64,000 bases of DNA from Streptomyces sp. Je 1-369 (lineage in GTDB: Bacteria > Actinomycetota > Actinomycetes > Streptomycetales > Streptomycetaceae): assembly GCF_026810505.1 (NCBI RefSeq), contig NZ_CP101750.1, forward strand, positions 6,684,515-6,748,514, written 5' to 3'. The notes beneath the pieces are model-generated. The model was not told the DNA's origin. It saw nothing but the letters and a program-made list of their open reading frames with translations, and did no database searches. This document shows positions 15,630-23,654 of the stretch, piece by piece. Positions within the stretch are counted from its first letter, which is position 1, and each line of letters starts with the position of its first letter. The position numbers were made by a program, and so were the translations under genes.

Positions 15630-17917
15630 CACGCCCTCGACCTCCCCTCCGTCGGGGACCCCACCGGCTGCCAAGGCGCCAGGCGACCTCCGCCACGCCT
15701 CGCATGGGTCCAGTACAGGCGGCTGTCGAGACCGAGCATGGTGAGGACGACGCCGCCCGACGACAGCGGAGCGCTCGACGGCGCGCCAGCCAGGAGCACG
15801 CCGGTGTGGTTCCACTGCGGCCGGTTCCTCGCGGTGCCCCACGCCGTGGCGACGTCGCCCGTGGCGGTCCTGGCCGAGAGCAGGACGTCGCCCCAGTCGT
15901 CGGACGTGGCGCTCACGGGACCGTAACCGCCCGCTCCGCCCAGGTCGGTGACGGACGTCGACGTGTGCGCGGTGGACGACCTGCGCACGCGGCCCGGCTC
16001 CGCCGCCGAGTCGGTGAGGGCGTCCGCGTGCAGGCGGGCCGAGCACACGTTCCCGGAGTTCGGGGCGCGGTAGAAGACCCGGACGCCGTCGTCGTCCCGG
16101 CGGACCGTCAACGGCAAGGTGGTGGCCGGGAGGCCGGTGGCCAGCGGGCCGCGCACCTCTGCTCCCGGCCCGTCCTGGAGCCAGGCCAGGACGGTGTGCG
16201 GAGTGGCGGCGAGGACGTACGCCCGTCCGGCGCGGTCCGTCGCCGCGACCGGGTCGCTGTGCACCGCCTTGCCGCCCAGGGCGCGCCAAGGCGTCCACGT
16301 ACCGTCCGGCTGCTGGGTGCGTGCGGTCAGCTGGTGGGTGCTGTCGCGCAGGAAGACCGACATCGCGCCGTCGCGGTCCACCACGACCGCGGGGGAGCTG
16401 ATGTCGTTCGTGCCGACCTCGTCGGACAGCTCCGGGGTGCCGAGCGACTGCCAGGGGCCGAAGGGCTTCCCCGGGGCCTGCTGGACGACGTACCCCACTT
16501 CCTTGCCGTATCCGGCCGCCGTTCCGTCGCCGAACAGCGTGCGGGTGCCGAAAACGGCCATCCGTCCGTCGGGGAGAGTCGTCGGGCGTACGCCCGTGTC
16601 CATGCCGGTCTCCGGCTGGAACACGGGGCCCCGCCAACCGCGCGCGGTCCACTGCGCGCCCTTGCCGCCCGGGCGGTGCCAGTGCGCGATCCGGCCGTCG
16701 AGTACGGCGAAGGCCCACAGGCTGTCGTCCTTGCCCGTCAGCAGCCAGTCGGCGCCGCTGTCGCCTGCGTGGTGGATGCTGTGCGACCAGCGGGGCTTGG
16801 GGCTCGCCGCGACCTTGAGGTCACCGCAGCCCGCCGGGTCCTCGCAGGAGTCCTGGGTGGCGTCGTCGCTCCAGGAGTACGTGGCGAGGGTGCGGGCCTT
16901 CGACGCGCCGGAAGCGGGGTCCAGTGCCTGGGGCAGGCCGCCGTTGAAGTAGCCCATGTACGTCTGCACGGTGAAGTGGGGGCGCGAAGCGGAGGCGGCG
17001 TACCGGGCGAGGGCCTGCTGCACGAAGCGGGCGCCGAAGCGGTGGTCCTGGTGGTCGGAGCACTTGAGGTTGCGGTCGAGGCGGCCCGGCGTCGGGTTCT
17101 GCATCCGGACCTGAGTCGGCCGGAACCGCTTGAGGTAGCCGGTCAGGGTCTGGATGAGCTGTTCCTTCGTGTACGAGAAGTCGCGGGTGACCGGACCGCC
17201 GTGCGCCAACTGCGAGCCGAGCGCGTCGATGCGGCCCTCCCACAGTCCGTGCAGGCTGTGCGGGCGGTCGCCGGTGATGCTGCCCGCCTCGTGCAGCAGC
17301 GTCCACACCAGGTGGATGTGGGGGTAGCCCTGCAACGTGTCGAGCTCCGCCTGCCCGCCGCCCGCCGTCGTAATCATGGTCCGCTGCCAGGGGTGGCCGG
17401 GGCGTCCGGTGACCATCTCCGCGTAGGCGGCGCGGATGCCGTTCTGCCGCGCCTTGGCGTACTTGCGCTTGTCGCGCGTCGGGCGGGGCCGGCCCTGGCT
17501 CGCGCCTATGCCCATGCCTTTGCCCGCACCCGTGCCCGTGCCCGCCCGAGGACCGTTGACCCCGTTGGACTCACCGGACGTCAGGTAGATCGTGGTCAGC
17601 GGCCTGCCGCTGCGCAGCGACTGCCCGACCTCCGGGTTGATGAAGAACAGGTCGTCGTCGGGGTGCGCGACGATCTGCACGATCGCCTCCGTCGTCCGCG
17701 GCTGCGGTCCGGAGGCCGCCCACGTGCCCGTCGGGGCCGCCTTGCTCATGTCCGGTGCCTGATGCGGCGTGACGGGTGCTTCGCCGCCGTCACCCTTCGA
17801 GCGGACGGCCAGGCCGATGCCGACCCCTACGGGCGCCACGGCACCCAGCACGGTGGCCGTGAGGACGGTGCGACGGGTGGCGCGCGGGCGCGGGAGAATG
17901 CGCTTCTCGGGGGGCAT
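15629..17917 (-). CDS. Secreted PIG-L family deacetylase with C-terminal beta-propeller-like repeats
   Basis: 762 residues. The N-terminus has a twin-arginine-type signal (ATRRTVLTATVLGAVAPVGVGIG), implying export. The PIG-L/LmbE zinc deacetylase domain follows, with the metal motif AHPDDD at 84-89 and downstream LKCSDHQDHRFGARFV. These enzymes remove acetyl groups from N-acetylglucosamine-type substrates. From about residue 390 to the end, repeated W/D-rich units (WSHSIHHAGDSGADWLLTG, WQSLGTPELSDEV, WTPWRALGGKAVHSDP and others) resemble a lectin-like or FG-GAP/PLL propeller, probably binding carbohydrate. It heads a coupled pair with the acyltransferase. Upstream, toward the divergent hydrolase, is an inverted repeat that may regulate it. 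Confidence 0.87.
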   Translation of the reverse strand: MPPEKRILPRPRATRRTVLTATVLGAVAPVGVGIGLAVRSKGDGGEAPVTPHQAPDMSKAAPTGTWAASGPQPRTTEAIVQIVAHPDDDLFFINPEVGQSLRSGRPLTTIYLTSGESNGVNGPRAGTGTGAGKGMGIGASQGRPRPTRDKRKYAKARQNGIRAAYAEMVTGRPGHPWQRTMITTAGGGQAELDTLQGYPHIHLVWTLLHEAGSITGDRPHSLHGLWEGRIDALGSQLAHGGPVTRDFSYTKEQLIQTLTGYLKRFRPTQVRMQNPTPGRLDRNLKCSDHQDHRFGARFVQQALARYAASASRPHFTVQTYMGYFNGGLPQALDPASGASKARTLATYSWSDDATQDSCEDPAGCGDLKVAASPKPRWSHSIHHAGDSGADWLLTGKDDSLWAFAVLDGRIAHWHRPGGKGAQWTARGWRGPVFQPETGMDTGVRPTTLPDGRMAVFGTRTLFGDGTAAGYGKEVGYVVQQAPGKPFGPWQSLGTPELSDEVGTNDISSPAVVVDRDGAMSVFLRDSTHQLTARTQQPDGTWTPWRALGGKAVHSDPVAATDRAGRAYVLAATPHTVLAWLQDGPGAEVRGPLATGLPATTLPLTVRRDDDGVRVFYRAPNSGNVCSARLHADALTDSAAEPGRVRRSSTAHTSTSVTDLGGAGGYGPVSATSDDWGDVLLSARTATGDVATAWGTARNRPQWNHTGVLLAGAPSSAPLSSGGVVLTMLGLDSRLYWTHARRGGGRLAPWQPVGSPTEGRSRA

Positions 17918-17986
17918 GGGTGGTCTTGCCTATCTGCGTCTGACGTACCGGCCACTCGGCTCGTGAGCTGCCGCCGTGAACTCCTT

Positions 17987-18036
17987 GATCACTGGGGAGG
18001 ATGACGCGCGGAAGCGGGGGGTTGTCCTCAGTGATC
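17987..18036. repeat. Interrupted inverted repeat in the divergent region
   Basis: The left arm GATCACTGGGG (17987-17997) and right arm CCTCAGTGATC (18026-18036) match in 10 of 11 positions, with 28 bases between. It sits between the PIG-L gene and the alpha/beta hydrolase gene. Four near copies of CGGGTGTCC follow at about 18044-18112. It may be an operator pair or a transcript stem. Confidence 0.5.
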
Positions 18037-18170
18037 TTCCTCACGGGTGTCCCGCGGGTGTCCTCCGCTCGTCCTGCGGGTGTCCTGCGGGGGCCCGTGC
18101 CTGGTCTACGGGTGTTCTCGCGAGTGCGCGCGCCCGCGCCCCGCGCCTCCGGCCAGGTAGCTTCGCCGCG

Positions 18171-19082
18171 GTGAGCTTCACCGAGAAGCAGGGCCTGGCG
18201 TCGATCTCCGACGGGGCGCGGGTGCACTGGACGGCGCTGGAGGACAGCGGGCCGCCGGACGCGGGCGGGGGCGGTGGGCGGCGGGCGCCCGTGGTGCTGC
18301 TCCACGGGGGTCCCGGGCTGCCCGGCTATCTGGGCGACGTCGCCGCCATGGTCGCGGACCTCGTGCCCGTGTACCGGTACGACCAGCGCGGGACGGGCCG
18401 GTCCCCCTGGCAGGGGCGCCACACCCTCACCCGGCACGTAGGCGATCTCGCCGAGCTCCTCGACGCGTGGGACGCACCCCGGGCCGTGCTGGTCGGCCAC
18501 TCCTACGGTGCCGATCTCGCCGCCCGGTTCTGTCTCGCGCACCCGGACCGGGCGGCCGCGGCGCTACTGATGTGCGGGCCGTTCCTCGGCGACTGGCGTG
18601 CCGGGTACCGGGCCGAGCGGAACCGCCGCATGACCGAAGCGCGGCGGGAGCGGCTCCGCGTGCTGGAGGAGGCGCCGCACCGCACCGAGGAACAGGAGGT
18701 CGAGCTGCTCACTCTGGCGTGGTTCACCGACCATTCCGACGCGGAGCGCGGTTGGCGGTGGGCCGAGCAAGGGGCCCGTCGGCGGCGGCCCGTCAACTGG
18801 TGCATGAACCGCGAGCTCGGGGCGGCGGGGCGCGCGGATCCCCTCGACGGGCACCTGGACGGGCTGCGGGAACGGCTGCCCGCGCGGACGGAGCTGCTCG
18901 GGGGGTGCGACGACCCCAGGCCCCTGTCGGCGCTCGACGCTCTCGCGCGCTCCCTCGGTCTTCCGCTGGCCCGGATCGAAGGTGCCGGTCACGAGCCCTG
19001 GCTGGAGCGGCCCGACGCCGTGCGGGCTTGCCTGCGGCGCTTCGTGCGCGCTGCTCCCGGAGAGAGGAACTCACTCCCGTGA
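18171..19082 (+). CDS. Alpha/beta hydrolase, proline iminopeptidase-like
   Basis: 303 residues from a GTG at 18171. Seen: oxyanion motif HGGPG at 45-49, DQRGTGRS at 71-78, nucleophile elbow GHSYG with Ser111, and a C-terminal GAGHEPW histidine. The HGGPG plus DQRGTGRS combination is typical of prolyl aminopeptidases (S33), which remove N-terminal proline, though several family members are esterases. No signal peptide follows the chosen start. The frame is open further upstream through repeat-rich DNA, which is why the shorter start was taken. tsaD follows 64 bases later on the same strand. Confidence 0.85.
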   Translation: MSFTEKQGLASISDGARVHWTALEDSGPPDAGGGGGRRAPVVLLHGGPGLPGYLGDVAAMVADLVPVYRYDQRGTGRSPWQGRHTLTRHVGDLAELLDAWDAPRAVLVGHSYGADLAARFCLAHPDRAAAALLMCGPFLGDWRAGYRAERNRRMTEARRERLRVLEEAPHRTEEQEVELLTLAWFTDHSDAERGWRWAEQGARRRRPVNWCMNRELGAAGRADPLDGHLDGLRERLPARTELLGGCDDPRPLSALDALARSLGLPLARIEGAGHEPWLERPDAVRACLRRFVRAAPGERNSLP

Positions 19083-19146
19083 GCTCACCCCGCAGCTCTA
19101 TTGCACATATATTGCAGGTGCGTGAGTTGCGCAGAAGGAGCGTGCA

Positions 19147-20217
19147 GTGGGCAAGCCAGTGGTGCTGGGCATCGAGTCGTCGTGCGACGAGACCGGTGCG
19201 GGGATCGTCCGGGACGGAGAGCTGCTGGCGCACGTGGTGGCGTCGAGCATGGACGAGCACGCGCGGTACGGCGGCGTCGTGCCCGAGATCGCGGCCCGCG
19301 CGCACCTGCACGCGTTCAACCCGGTCGTCCGGCAGGCCCTCGACCAGGCAGGTCTGCGGCTGAGCCAACTCGACGCGGTCGCCGTCACCACAGGACCCGG
19401 CCTGTCCGGCGCCCTCCAGGTGGGACTCGCCGGCGCCAAGGCCCTCGCCTACTCGGCCGGAGTACCGCTGTACGGCGTGCACCACTTGGCCGGACACGTC
19501 GCCGCCGACACCCTGGAGCACGGCCCGCTGCCCGAACCGTGCGTCGTGCTCATCGTCTCCGGCGGGCACACCTCGCTGCTGCTGGTCCGTGACCTGGTGC
19601 GCGAGCCGATCCTGCACCTCGGCGACACGCTCGACGACGCGGCGGGGGAGTGCTTCGACAAGGTCGCCCGGATCCTGGGCCTGCCCTACCCGGGCGGGCC
19701 CGCCATCGACCGCGCGGCGCGGGACGGCGACCCGCTGGCCGTGACGTTCCCGCGACCGCTGACCCGGCCCGGCGACGATCCGTACGCCTTCTCCTTCTCC
19801 GGGCTCAAGACCGCCGCGGCCCGCTGGGTCGAGCGGCACCGCCTCAGGGGCGAGGAACTGCCGGTGGCCGACGGGGCCGCCGCGTTGCAGGAGGCCGTCG
19901 CGGACGTACTGACCCGCAAGGCGCTGGCGGCCTGTCGCGCGTACGACGTGAGGACGCTGGTCGTCGTCGGTGGCGTGGCGGCGAACCTCCGGGTCCGCGG
20001 GCTCGCGGCGGAGCGGTGCGCGGCCGCCGGGATCGAGCTGCGCGTGCCGCCCATGACGTTGTGCACCGACAACGGCGCGATGATCGCCGCCGTCGGTGAC
20101 CTGCTGGTCCGCTCCGGCGCCGGGCCCGCGCCGCTGAACGTGTCGATCGACCCGTCGGCACCCCTTCGGTACGCCTCGCTCACCCCGCTGCCGAGCGCAT
20201 CGGACCGGGCCGCCTGA
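19147..20217 (+). CDS. tsaD: TsaD-like tRNA threonylcarbamoyladenosine biosynthesis protein
   Basis: 356 residues of the Kae1/TsaD family, which transfers the threonylcarbamoyl group to A37 of ANN-decoding tRNAs. Seen: [14 protein letters not shown] at the N-terminus, metal ligands H113 and H117 in [11 protein letters not shown], nucleotide-site [57 protein letters not shown] and CTDNGAMIA with the acidic ligand D308. Full length and all key residues are kept. The GTG start has AAGGAG ahead. Its usual partners (tsaB, tsaE, rimI, alr, groES) are absent here; instead it is coupled by a TGATG overlap to a GNAT gene. It may be a second copy or the sole one in a rearranged locus. Confidence 0.92.
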   Translation: MGKPVVLGIESSCDETGAGIVRDGELLAHVVASSMDEHARYGGVVPEIAARAHLHAFNPVVRQALDQAGLRLSQLDAVAVTTGPGLSGALQVGLAGAKALAYSAGVPLYGVHHLAGHVAADTLEHGPLPEPCVVLIVSGGHTSLLLVRDLVREPILHLGDTLDDAAGECFDKVARILGLPYPGGPAIDRAARDGDPLAVTFPRPLTRPGDDPYAFSFSGLKTAAARWVERHRLRGEELPVADGAAALQEAVADVLTRKALAACRAYDVRTLVVVGGVAANLRVRGLAAERCAAAGIELRVPPMTLCTDNGAMIAAVGDLLVRSGAGPAPLNVSIDPSAPLRYASLTPLPSASDRAA

Positions 20218-20801
20218 TGGCCGTCACCGTCGGGGCCGTCTCCGCGAGCCGTCTGCTGTCGTACGCGGAAGGCATCCGGAGCGTGTACGTGGACGCCTTC
20301 GGAGGTGCGCCCTGGGGGGAAGGGCCCGAGCACGCCGACCACTACCTGCGGCGGCTCGCGTACGACGTCACCCGGGCCGGGTTCACCGCCGCGCTGGCGC
20401 TCGACGGGGAGGCCGTACTCGGCTGGGCCACCGCCTGGACGACGCCGACGCCGTTCCCCGCGAGCCGGAGCTACCCGCAGATCTCGGCCGCCCTCGGCGC
20501 GGAACGCACGGCCGCGTGGCTGTGCGGGGGGCGCGAGGTGGACGAACTGGCGGTTTCCTCGCGCGCGAGGGGTACTGGAGTGGGCGCCGGGCTGCTGGCC
20601 GCGGTGACCGAGGACCGGGCCGACGGCCGCTGCTGGCTGCTGACCTCCGTGGCCGCCGCGCAGGCCCGCGCGTTCTACGTACGGGCGGGCTGGACGCCGG
20701 TCACTCACCCCGCGGCGGCGGGCACGGGCGTCGCGGTCCACCTCGGCCCCCGGCACCCGGCCGCCCCCGTCCTCGCTGAGCACCGGCCGAGCACTGGCTG
20801 A
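20217..20801 (+). CDS. GNAT family N-acetyltransferase
   Basis: 194 residues. The GNAT core is visible: a conserved helix and strands up to GREVDELAVSSRARGTGVGAGLLAAV, whose ARGTGVGAGL stretch fits the acetyl-CoA pyrophosphate loop, then LLTSVAAAQARAFYVRAGWTPV. The ATG shares a base with the tsaD stop, so translation is coupled. It does not look like RimI, the ribosomal S18 acetyltransferase usually found with tsaD: it has a longer N-terminus and lacks the RimI catalytic region. The substrate is unknown. It converges with the nitrilase gene with 19 bases between. Confidence 0.82.
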   Translation: MAVTVGAVSASRLLSYAEGIRSVYVDAFGGAPWGEGPEHADHYLRRLAYDVTRAGFTAALALDGEAVLGWATAWTTPTPFPASRSYPQISAALGAERTAAWLCGGREVDELAVSSRARGTGVGAGLLAAVTEDRADGRCWLLTSVAAAQARAFYVRAGWTPVTHPAAAGTGVAVHLGPRHPAAPVLAEHRPSTG

Positions 20802-20820
20802 GCATCTCAGGAACGGGCGT

Positions 20821-21765
20821 TCAGTTCGTGGCCGTGAGGGGCCCGTACGCGTCGGGACGGCGCGTCGCCAGGAACGGGAAGAGTTCCAGCCAGTCGCGGC
20901 GCGCGTCGAGGTCGAGGTCGGCCACCAGCACGGCGGGCTCGTCGCGCGGGGCCTGCGCCAGGACCCGGCCGTAGGGGTCGACGATGAACGAACTCCCGTA
21001 GAACGTGAGGCCGTTCTCCGACCCGATCCGGTTCGGCACCACCATGAACGTCGCGTTGGCGATCGCGTTGCCGGTGATGACCTTCTGCCAGATCGGCTGC
21101 GTGTCGAAGCCGGGGTGGCCGGGCTCGGAGCCGATGGCGGTCGGGTAGACGAGGACGTCGGCCCCCGCGAGTGAGTAGGCGCGGGCCAGCTCCGGGAACC
21201 ACTGGTCCCAGCAGGTCGGCAGGCCGAGGTTGGCGTCGTCGACCCGTACCAGCGGGAACGCGTCGTCGCCCGCCGGGCCCTGGCGGAACCAGTGGTCCTC
21301 GTAGTAACCCTCCGAGACCGGGATGTGCGTCTTGCGGGTGCGCTGGGCGAGGTTGCCGTCGGGGGCCACGAGGATCGCCGTGTTGTAGCCGAGCCCGTCG
21401 TCGTCGCCGGCCGGCGACGGAGCCCGCTCGTACAGCGAGGCGTGCACGTACACCCCGTACTCGCGTGCCGCTTCCGCCGCGAAGGTGAACGTCGGGCCGG
21501 TGAGCAGGTCCTCGGGGTCGGCCGGGGCGGGGTGGTCGGCCTTGCGGACGACCGCGAAGTACGGCGACAGCGTCAGCTCCTGGAGGCACACGACCCGCGC
21601 GCCCTCCGCCGCCGCGAGACGGATGCCCTCGCGGAGGGCAGCGCGGTGCTCGTCCGGGTCGCGGTGCCAGCGCTGCTGCACGGCGGCCACCCGGAGGGGA
21701 GACCGTTCGGCGGGCCGGGTCCTGGTGGGGGACGCGGGCGGGTTGTACGCGGTGATCAGACGCAT
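20821..21765 (-). CDS. Carbon-nitrogen hydrolase (nitrilase superfamily, N-carbamoylputrescine amidase-like)
   Basis: 314 residues from the ATG at 21765 (GGAAG upstream). The Glu-Lys-Cys triad is present: E63 in CLQELTLSPYF, K145 in RKTHIPVSEGYYEDHWF, and C185 in LPTCWDQWFPE. The SPYF and HIPVSEGYYE contexts resemble N-carbamoylputrescine amidase/beta-ureidopropionase members, which release ammonia and CO2 from a carbamoyl-amine, as in polyamine or pyrimidine catabolism; exact specificity is inference. The promoter region upstream carries two LacI-type operators shared with the divergent regulator gene, so it is probably the repressor's main target. Confidence 0.88.
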   Translation of the reverse strand: MRLITAYNPPASPTRTRPAERSPLRVAAVQQRWHRDPDEHRAALREGIRLAAAEGARVVCLQELTLSPYFAVVRKADHPAPADPEDLLTGPTFTFAAEAAREYGVYVHASLYERAPSPAGDDDGLGYNTAILVAPDGNLAQRTRKTHIPVSEGYYEDHWFRQGPAGDDAFPLVRVDDANLGLPTCWDQWFPELARAYSLAGADVLVYPTAIGSEPGHPGFDTQPIWQKVITGNAIANATFMVVPNRIGSENGLTFYGSSFIVDPYGRVLAQAPRDEPAVLVADLDLDARRDWLELFPFLATRRPDAYGPLTATN

Positions 21766-21825
21766 GACGACTTCCAGGGGAGTAAAGGGGAGGGTACGGG
21801 GTGGCGTAGCACGGGGTGAAGAGGA

Positions 21826-21841
21826 GCCGGAACGTTCCGGC
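21826..21841. promoter_or_regulatory. LacI-family operator, distal to the regulator gene
   Basis: The perfect 16-base palindrome GCCGGAACGTTCCGGC has the central CG typical of LacI-family operators. It is identical in its core to a second site centred 36 bp away. It lies between the nitrilase start and the lacI-type gene, in the 5' region of the nitrilase transcript or promoter. Confidence 0.85.
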
Positions 21842-21860
21842 ATCGCCCGAATGTAAACCG

Positions 21861-21878
21861 TGCCGGAACGTTCCGGCA
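21861..21878. promoter_or_regulatory. LacI-family operator, proximal to the regulator gene
   Basis: TGCCGGAACGTTCCGGCA is a perfect 18-base palindrome containing the same 16-base core as the site at 21826-21841. The two centres are 36 bp apart, about three and a half helical turns, which permits cooperative binding or looping by a LacI-type dimer or tetramer. It is 43 bases upstream of the regulator start, consistent with autoregulation. Confidence 0.87.
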
Positions 21879-21921
21879 AGAGTCGCCCCCCACTGATCGC
21901 CTACGTCTACACTTCGGCCAC

Positions 21922-22926
21922 GTGAATGCCCGTACCGTCACCCTCCTCGACGTCGCCCACGCCGCCGGAGTCTCCAAGAGCACCGCCTCCGACGCCCTGC
22001 AAGGCGCGGGCCGGGTCGCGGAGGCCACCCGCGAGCACGTCCGGGAGGTCGCCGCCCGCCTCGGCTACCGGCCCAACAGCGCTGCGCGCAGGCTCCGACG
22101 CGCCAGCACCGGCGCCATCGGGCTGCACCTGCCCCAGACGGCGACGCGGCTCGACTACTACATGAACCTCGCCTTCGGGGCCGTCGCCCGCGCCCAGGAG
22201 GAAGGGTTCGACGTCGTCCTGCTCGCGCCCGCCACCGGTGCGCACGAACCCCTCGCGTCCCGCGTCGACGGGCTCCTCGTCATCGACCCCGAGATCGGCG
22301 ACCCCGCCGTGCCGGGACTTCTCGGCGCGGGCATCCCCGTCGTCACCGGCGAGCGCTACCTGGGGTCGGCCCCCGCTCCCAGCGGCGCGGTCATCTGCGA
22401 CAACTCCGCCTCCCTGACCGCCCTCCTGGACCACGTGCACGCCCGCGGCGCCCGTCGCCCCGCCCTGCTGGCGCCCGCCGACACCTCCGCGTGGGCGGCG
22501 GCACTGCACAGCACGGCCGACGTGTGGGGGCGTACGCACGACGTGCCGGTGGAGGTCCGTACGGTCTCCTTCGCCGCGACGCCCCGCGAGGCGGAGGAGG
22601 CGACGCTCGCGCTCCTCGCCGCGGCGCCGGAGATCGACGCCGTGATCTGCGCCCCGGACGGCGCGGCGCCGGGAGTCCTCCAAGCGGCAGTCGCCCAGGG
22701 CCGCGCCGTGGGCCGCGACTTCTCCGTGGCCGCATGCGTGGACGGAACCGCCATCCGTAGCGCGGCCCCACCCGTCACCGCCGTGGACCTGCGCCCCTCG
22801 GCGTACGGCCACGCCTGCGCGGAACTCCTCTGCGACATCCTCGCGGGCCGCACGGACCCGGCGACGGTCCGCACCCACGAGTGGGCTCTGGAGGCCCGCG
22901 CCTCCACGCTCGGCCCGGCCGACTGA
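21922..22926 (+). CDS. LacI family transcriptional regulator
   Basis: 334 residues starting at GTG. The N-terminal helix-turn-helix TLLDVAHAAGVSKSTASDALQGAGRV (about 7-32) and hinge YRPNSAARRLRRAST are followed by a periplasmic-binding-protein-like effector domain (GAIGLHLPQT onward, IDAVICAPDGAAPGVLQAA near the C-terminus). It represses target promoters and is released by a small effector, here perhaps a substrate or product of the divergent nitrilase. Two palindromes in the shared intergenic region are the likely binding sites. The recognition helix has SKSTASDAL, compatible with the unusual GGAACGTTCC core. Confidence 0.93.
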   Translation: MNARTVTLLDVAHAAGVSKSTASDALQGAGRVAEATREHVREVAARLGYRPNSAARRLRRASTGAIGLHLPQTATRLDYYMNLAFGAVARAQEEGFDVVLLAPATGAHEPLASRVDGLLVIDPEIGDPAVPGLLGAGIPVVTGERYLGSAPAPSGAVICDNSASLTALLDHVHARGARRPALLAPADTSAWAAALHSTADVWGRTHDVPVEVRTVSFAATPREAEEATLALLAAAPEIDAVICAPDGAAPGVLQAAVAQGRAVGRDFSVAACVDGTAIRSAAPPVTAVDLRPSAYGHACAELLCDILAGRTDPATVRTHEWALEARASTLGPAD

Positions 22927-23031
22927 CGCGAGCCGCCCGGAATGCACCCTTACGCGAACGGCGGGACAGTGGGTACGTCGCCCGACGAGGGGCGACGCCG
23001 AGAGAACGTGTCGCCGAGGGAGCGAGTTGAC

Positions 23032-23259
23032 GTGGCCAAGGAAAAGAAGCTGAGAAAGGGCGATCAGGTCTCCTGGAAAAGCCATGGGCAGACCGTTCCG
23101 GGCAAGGTGAAGAAGAAGATCACGGAGAGTACGGAGGCCGCGGGGCGGCACGTCAACGCCTCCAAGGATGAACCGCAGTACGAAGTCACCAGCGACAGGT
23201 CCGGCCGCGACGCCGTCCACAAGCCCGGGGCCCTGCGCAGGAAGGGCGGCGGCTCTTGA
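23032..23259 (+). CDS. DUF2945 (TUDOR-like) small basic protein
   Basis: 75 residues from a GTG with AGGGAG upstream. The KLRKGDQVSWKSHGQTVPGKVKKKIT ... YEVTSDRSGRDAVHKPGALRR pattern is that of DUF2945, the HVA1/TUDOR-like fold. Members are small, basic and often near stress or DNA-repair genes. Its stop overlaps the DUF3140 start, and the spore photoproduct lyase-like gene follows on the same strand. This suggests one transcription unit linked to DNA damage or desiccation, although the function of the fold is unproven. Confidence 0.88.
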   Translation: MAKEKKLRKGDQVSWKSHGQTVPGKVKKKITESTEAAGRHVNASKDEPQYEVTSDRSGRDAVHKPGALRRKGGGS

Positions 23260-23603
23260 GCGGCGAGGGCGGCAGCGACGGGCAGCGGGACGACACCTGC
23301 AAGGAGTTCAAGGACGCCGTCAACATGACGCCTCGCGCGCTCAAGGACTGGCTGGCCACGGACGAGTCGAAGAGCGTGGGGCAGTCGGACGGCGGCGGCG
23401 AGAGCGTGGGGCACGCGTCCGGGCGCCGCATCATCGAGCTGCTGGAGAAGAAGAAGGCCGATCTCACGGACAGCGACATCGCCCACATGCGTAAAGTCGT
23501 CGGATACGTACATCGGCACCTGAAGCAGCGGCCCAGCGGCGACGTCACCGAAACACGGTGGAGATACTCCCTCATGAATTGGGGGCACGACCCGGTGGCG
23601 TAG
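23256..23603 (+). CDS. DUF3140 family protein
   Basis: 115 residues. KEFKDAVNMTPRALKDWLATDESKSVG, then GHASGRRIIELLEKKKADLTDSDIAHMRKVVGYVHRHLKQRP and SLMNWGHDP, are the conserved parts of DUF3140. The family is often adjacent to DUF2945 and is suspected to bind DNA because of the basic helical region. The start is a TTG that overlaps the DUF2945 stop (TTGA), with AAGGGCGG ahead. No membrane or secretion signal is visible. Confidence 0.85.
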   Translation: MSGEGGSDGQRDDTCKEFKDAVNMTPRALKDWLATDESKSVGQSDGGGESVGHASGRRIIELLEKKKADLTDSDIAHMRKVVGYVHRHLKQRPSGDVTETRWRYSLMNWGHDPVA

Positions 23604-23654
23604 AGGTGCGGCACAGAGGTAAGGCGTAGAGGTGCGGAGCGAGCAGGAAAGAGC

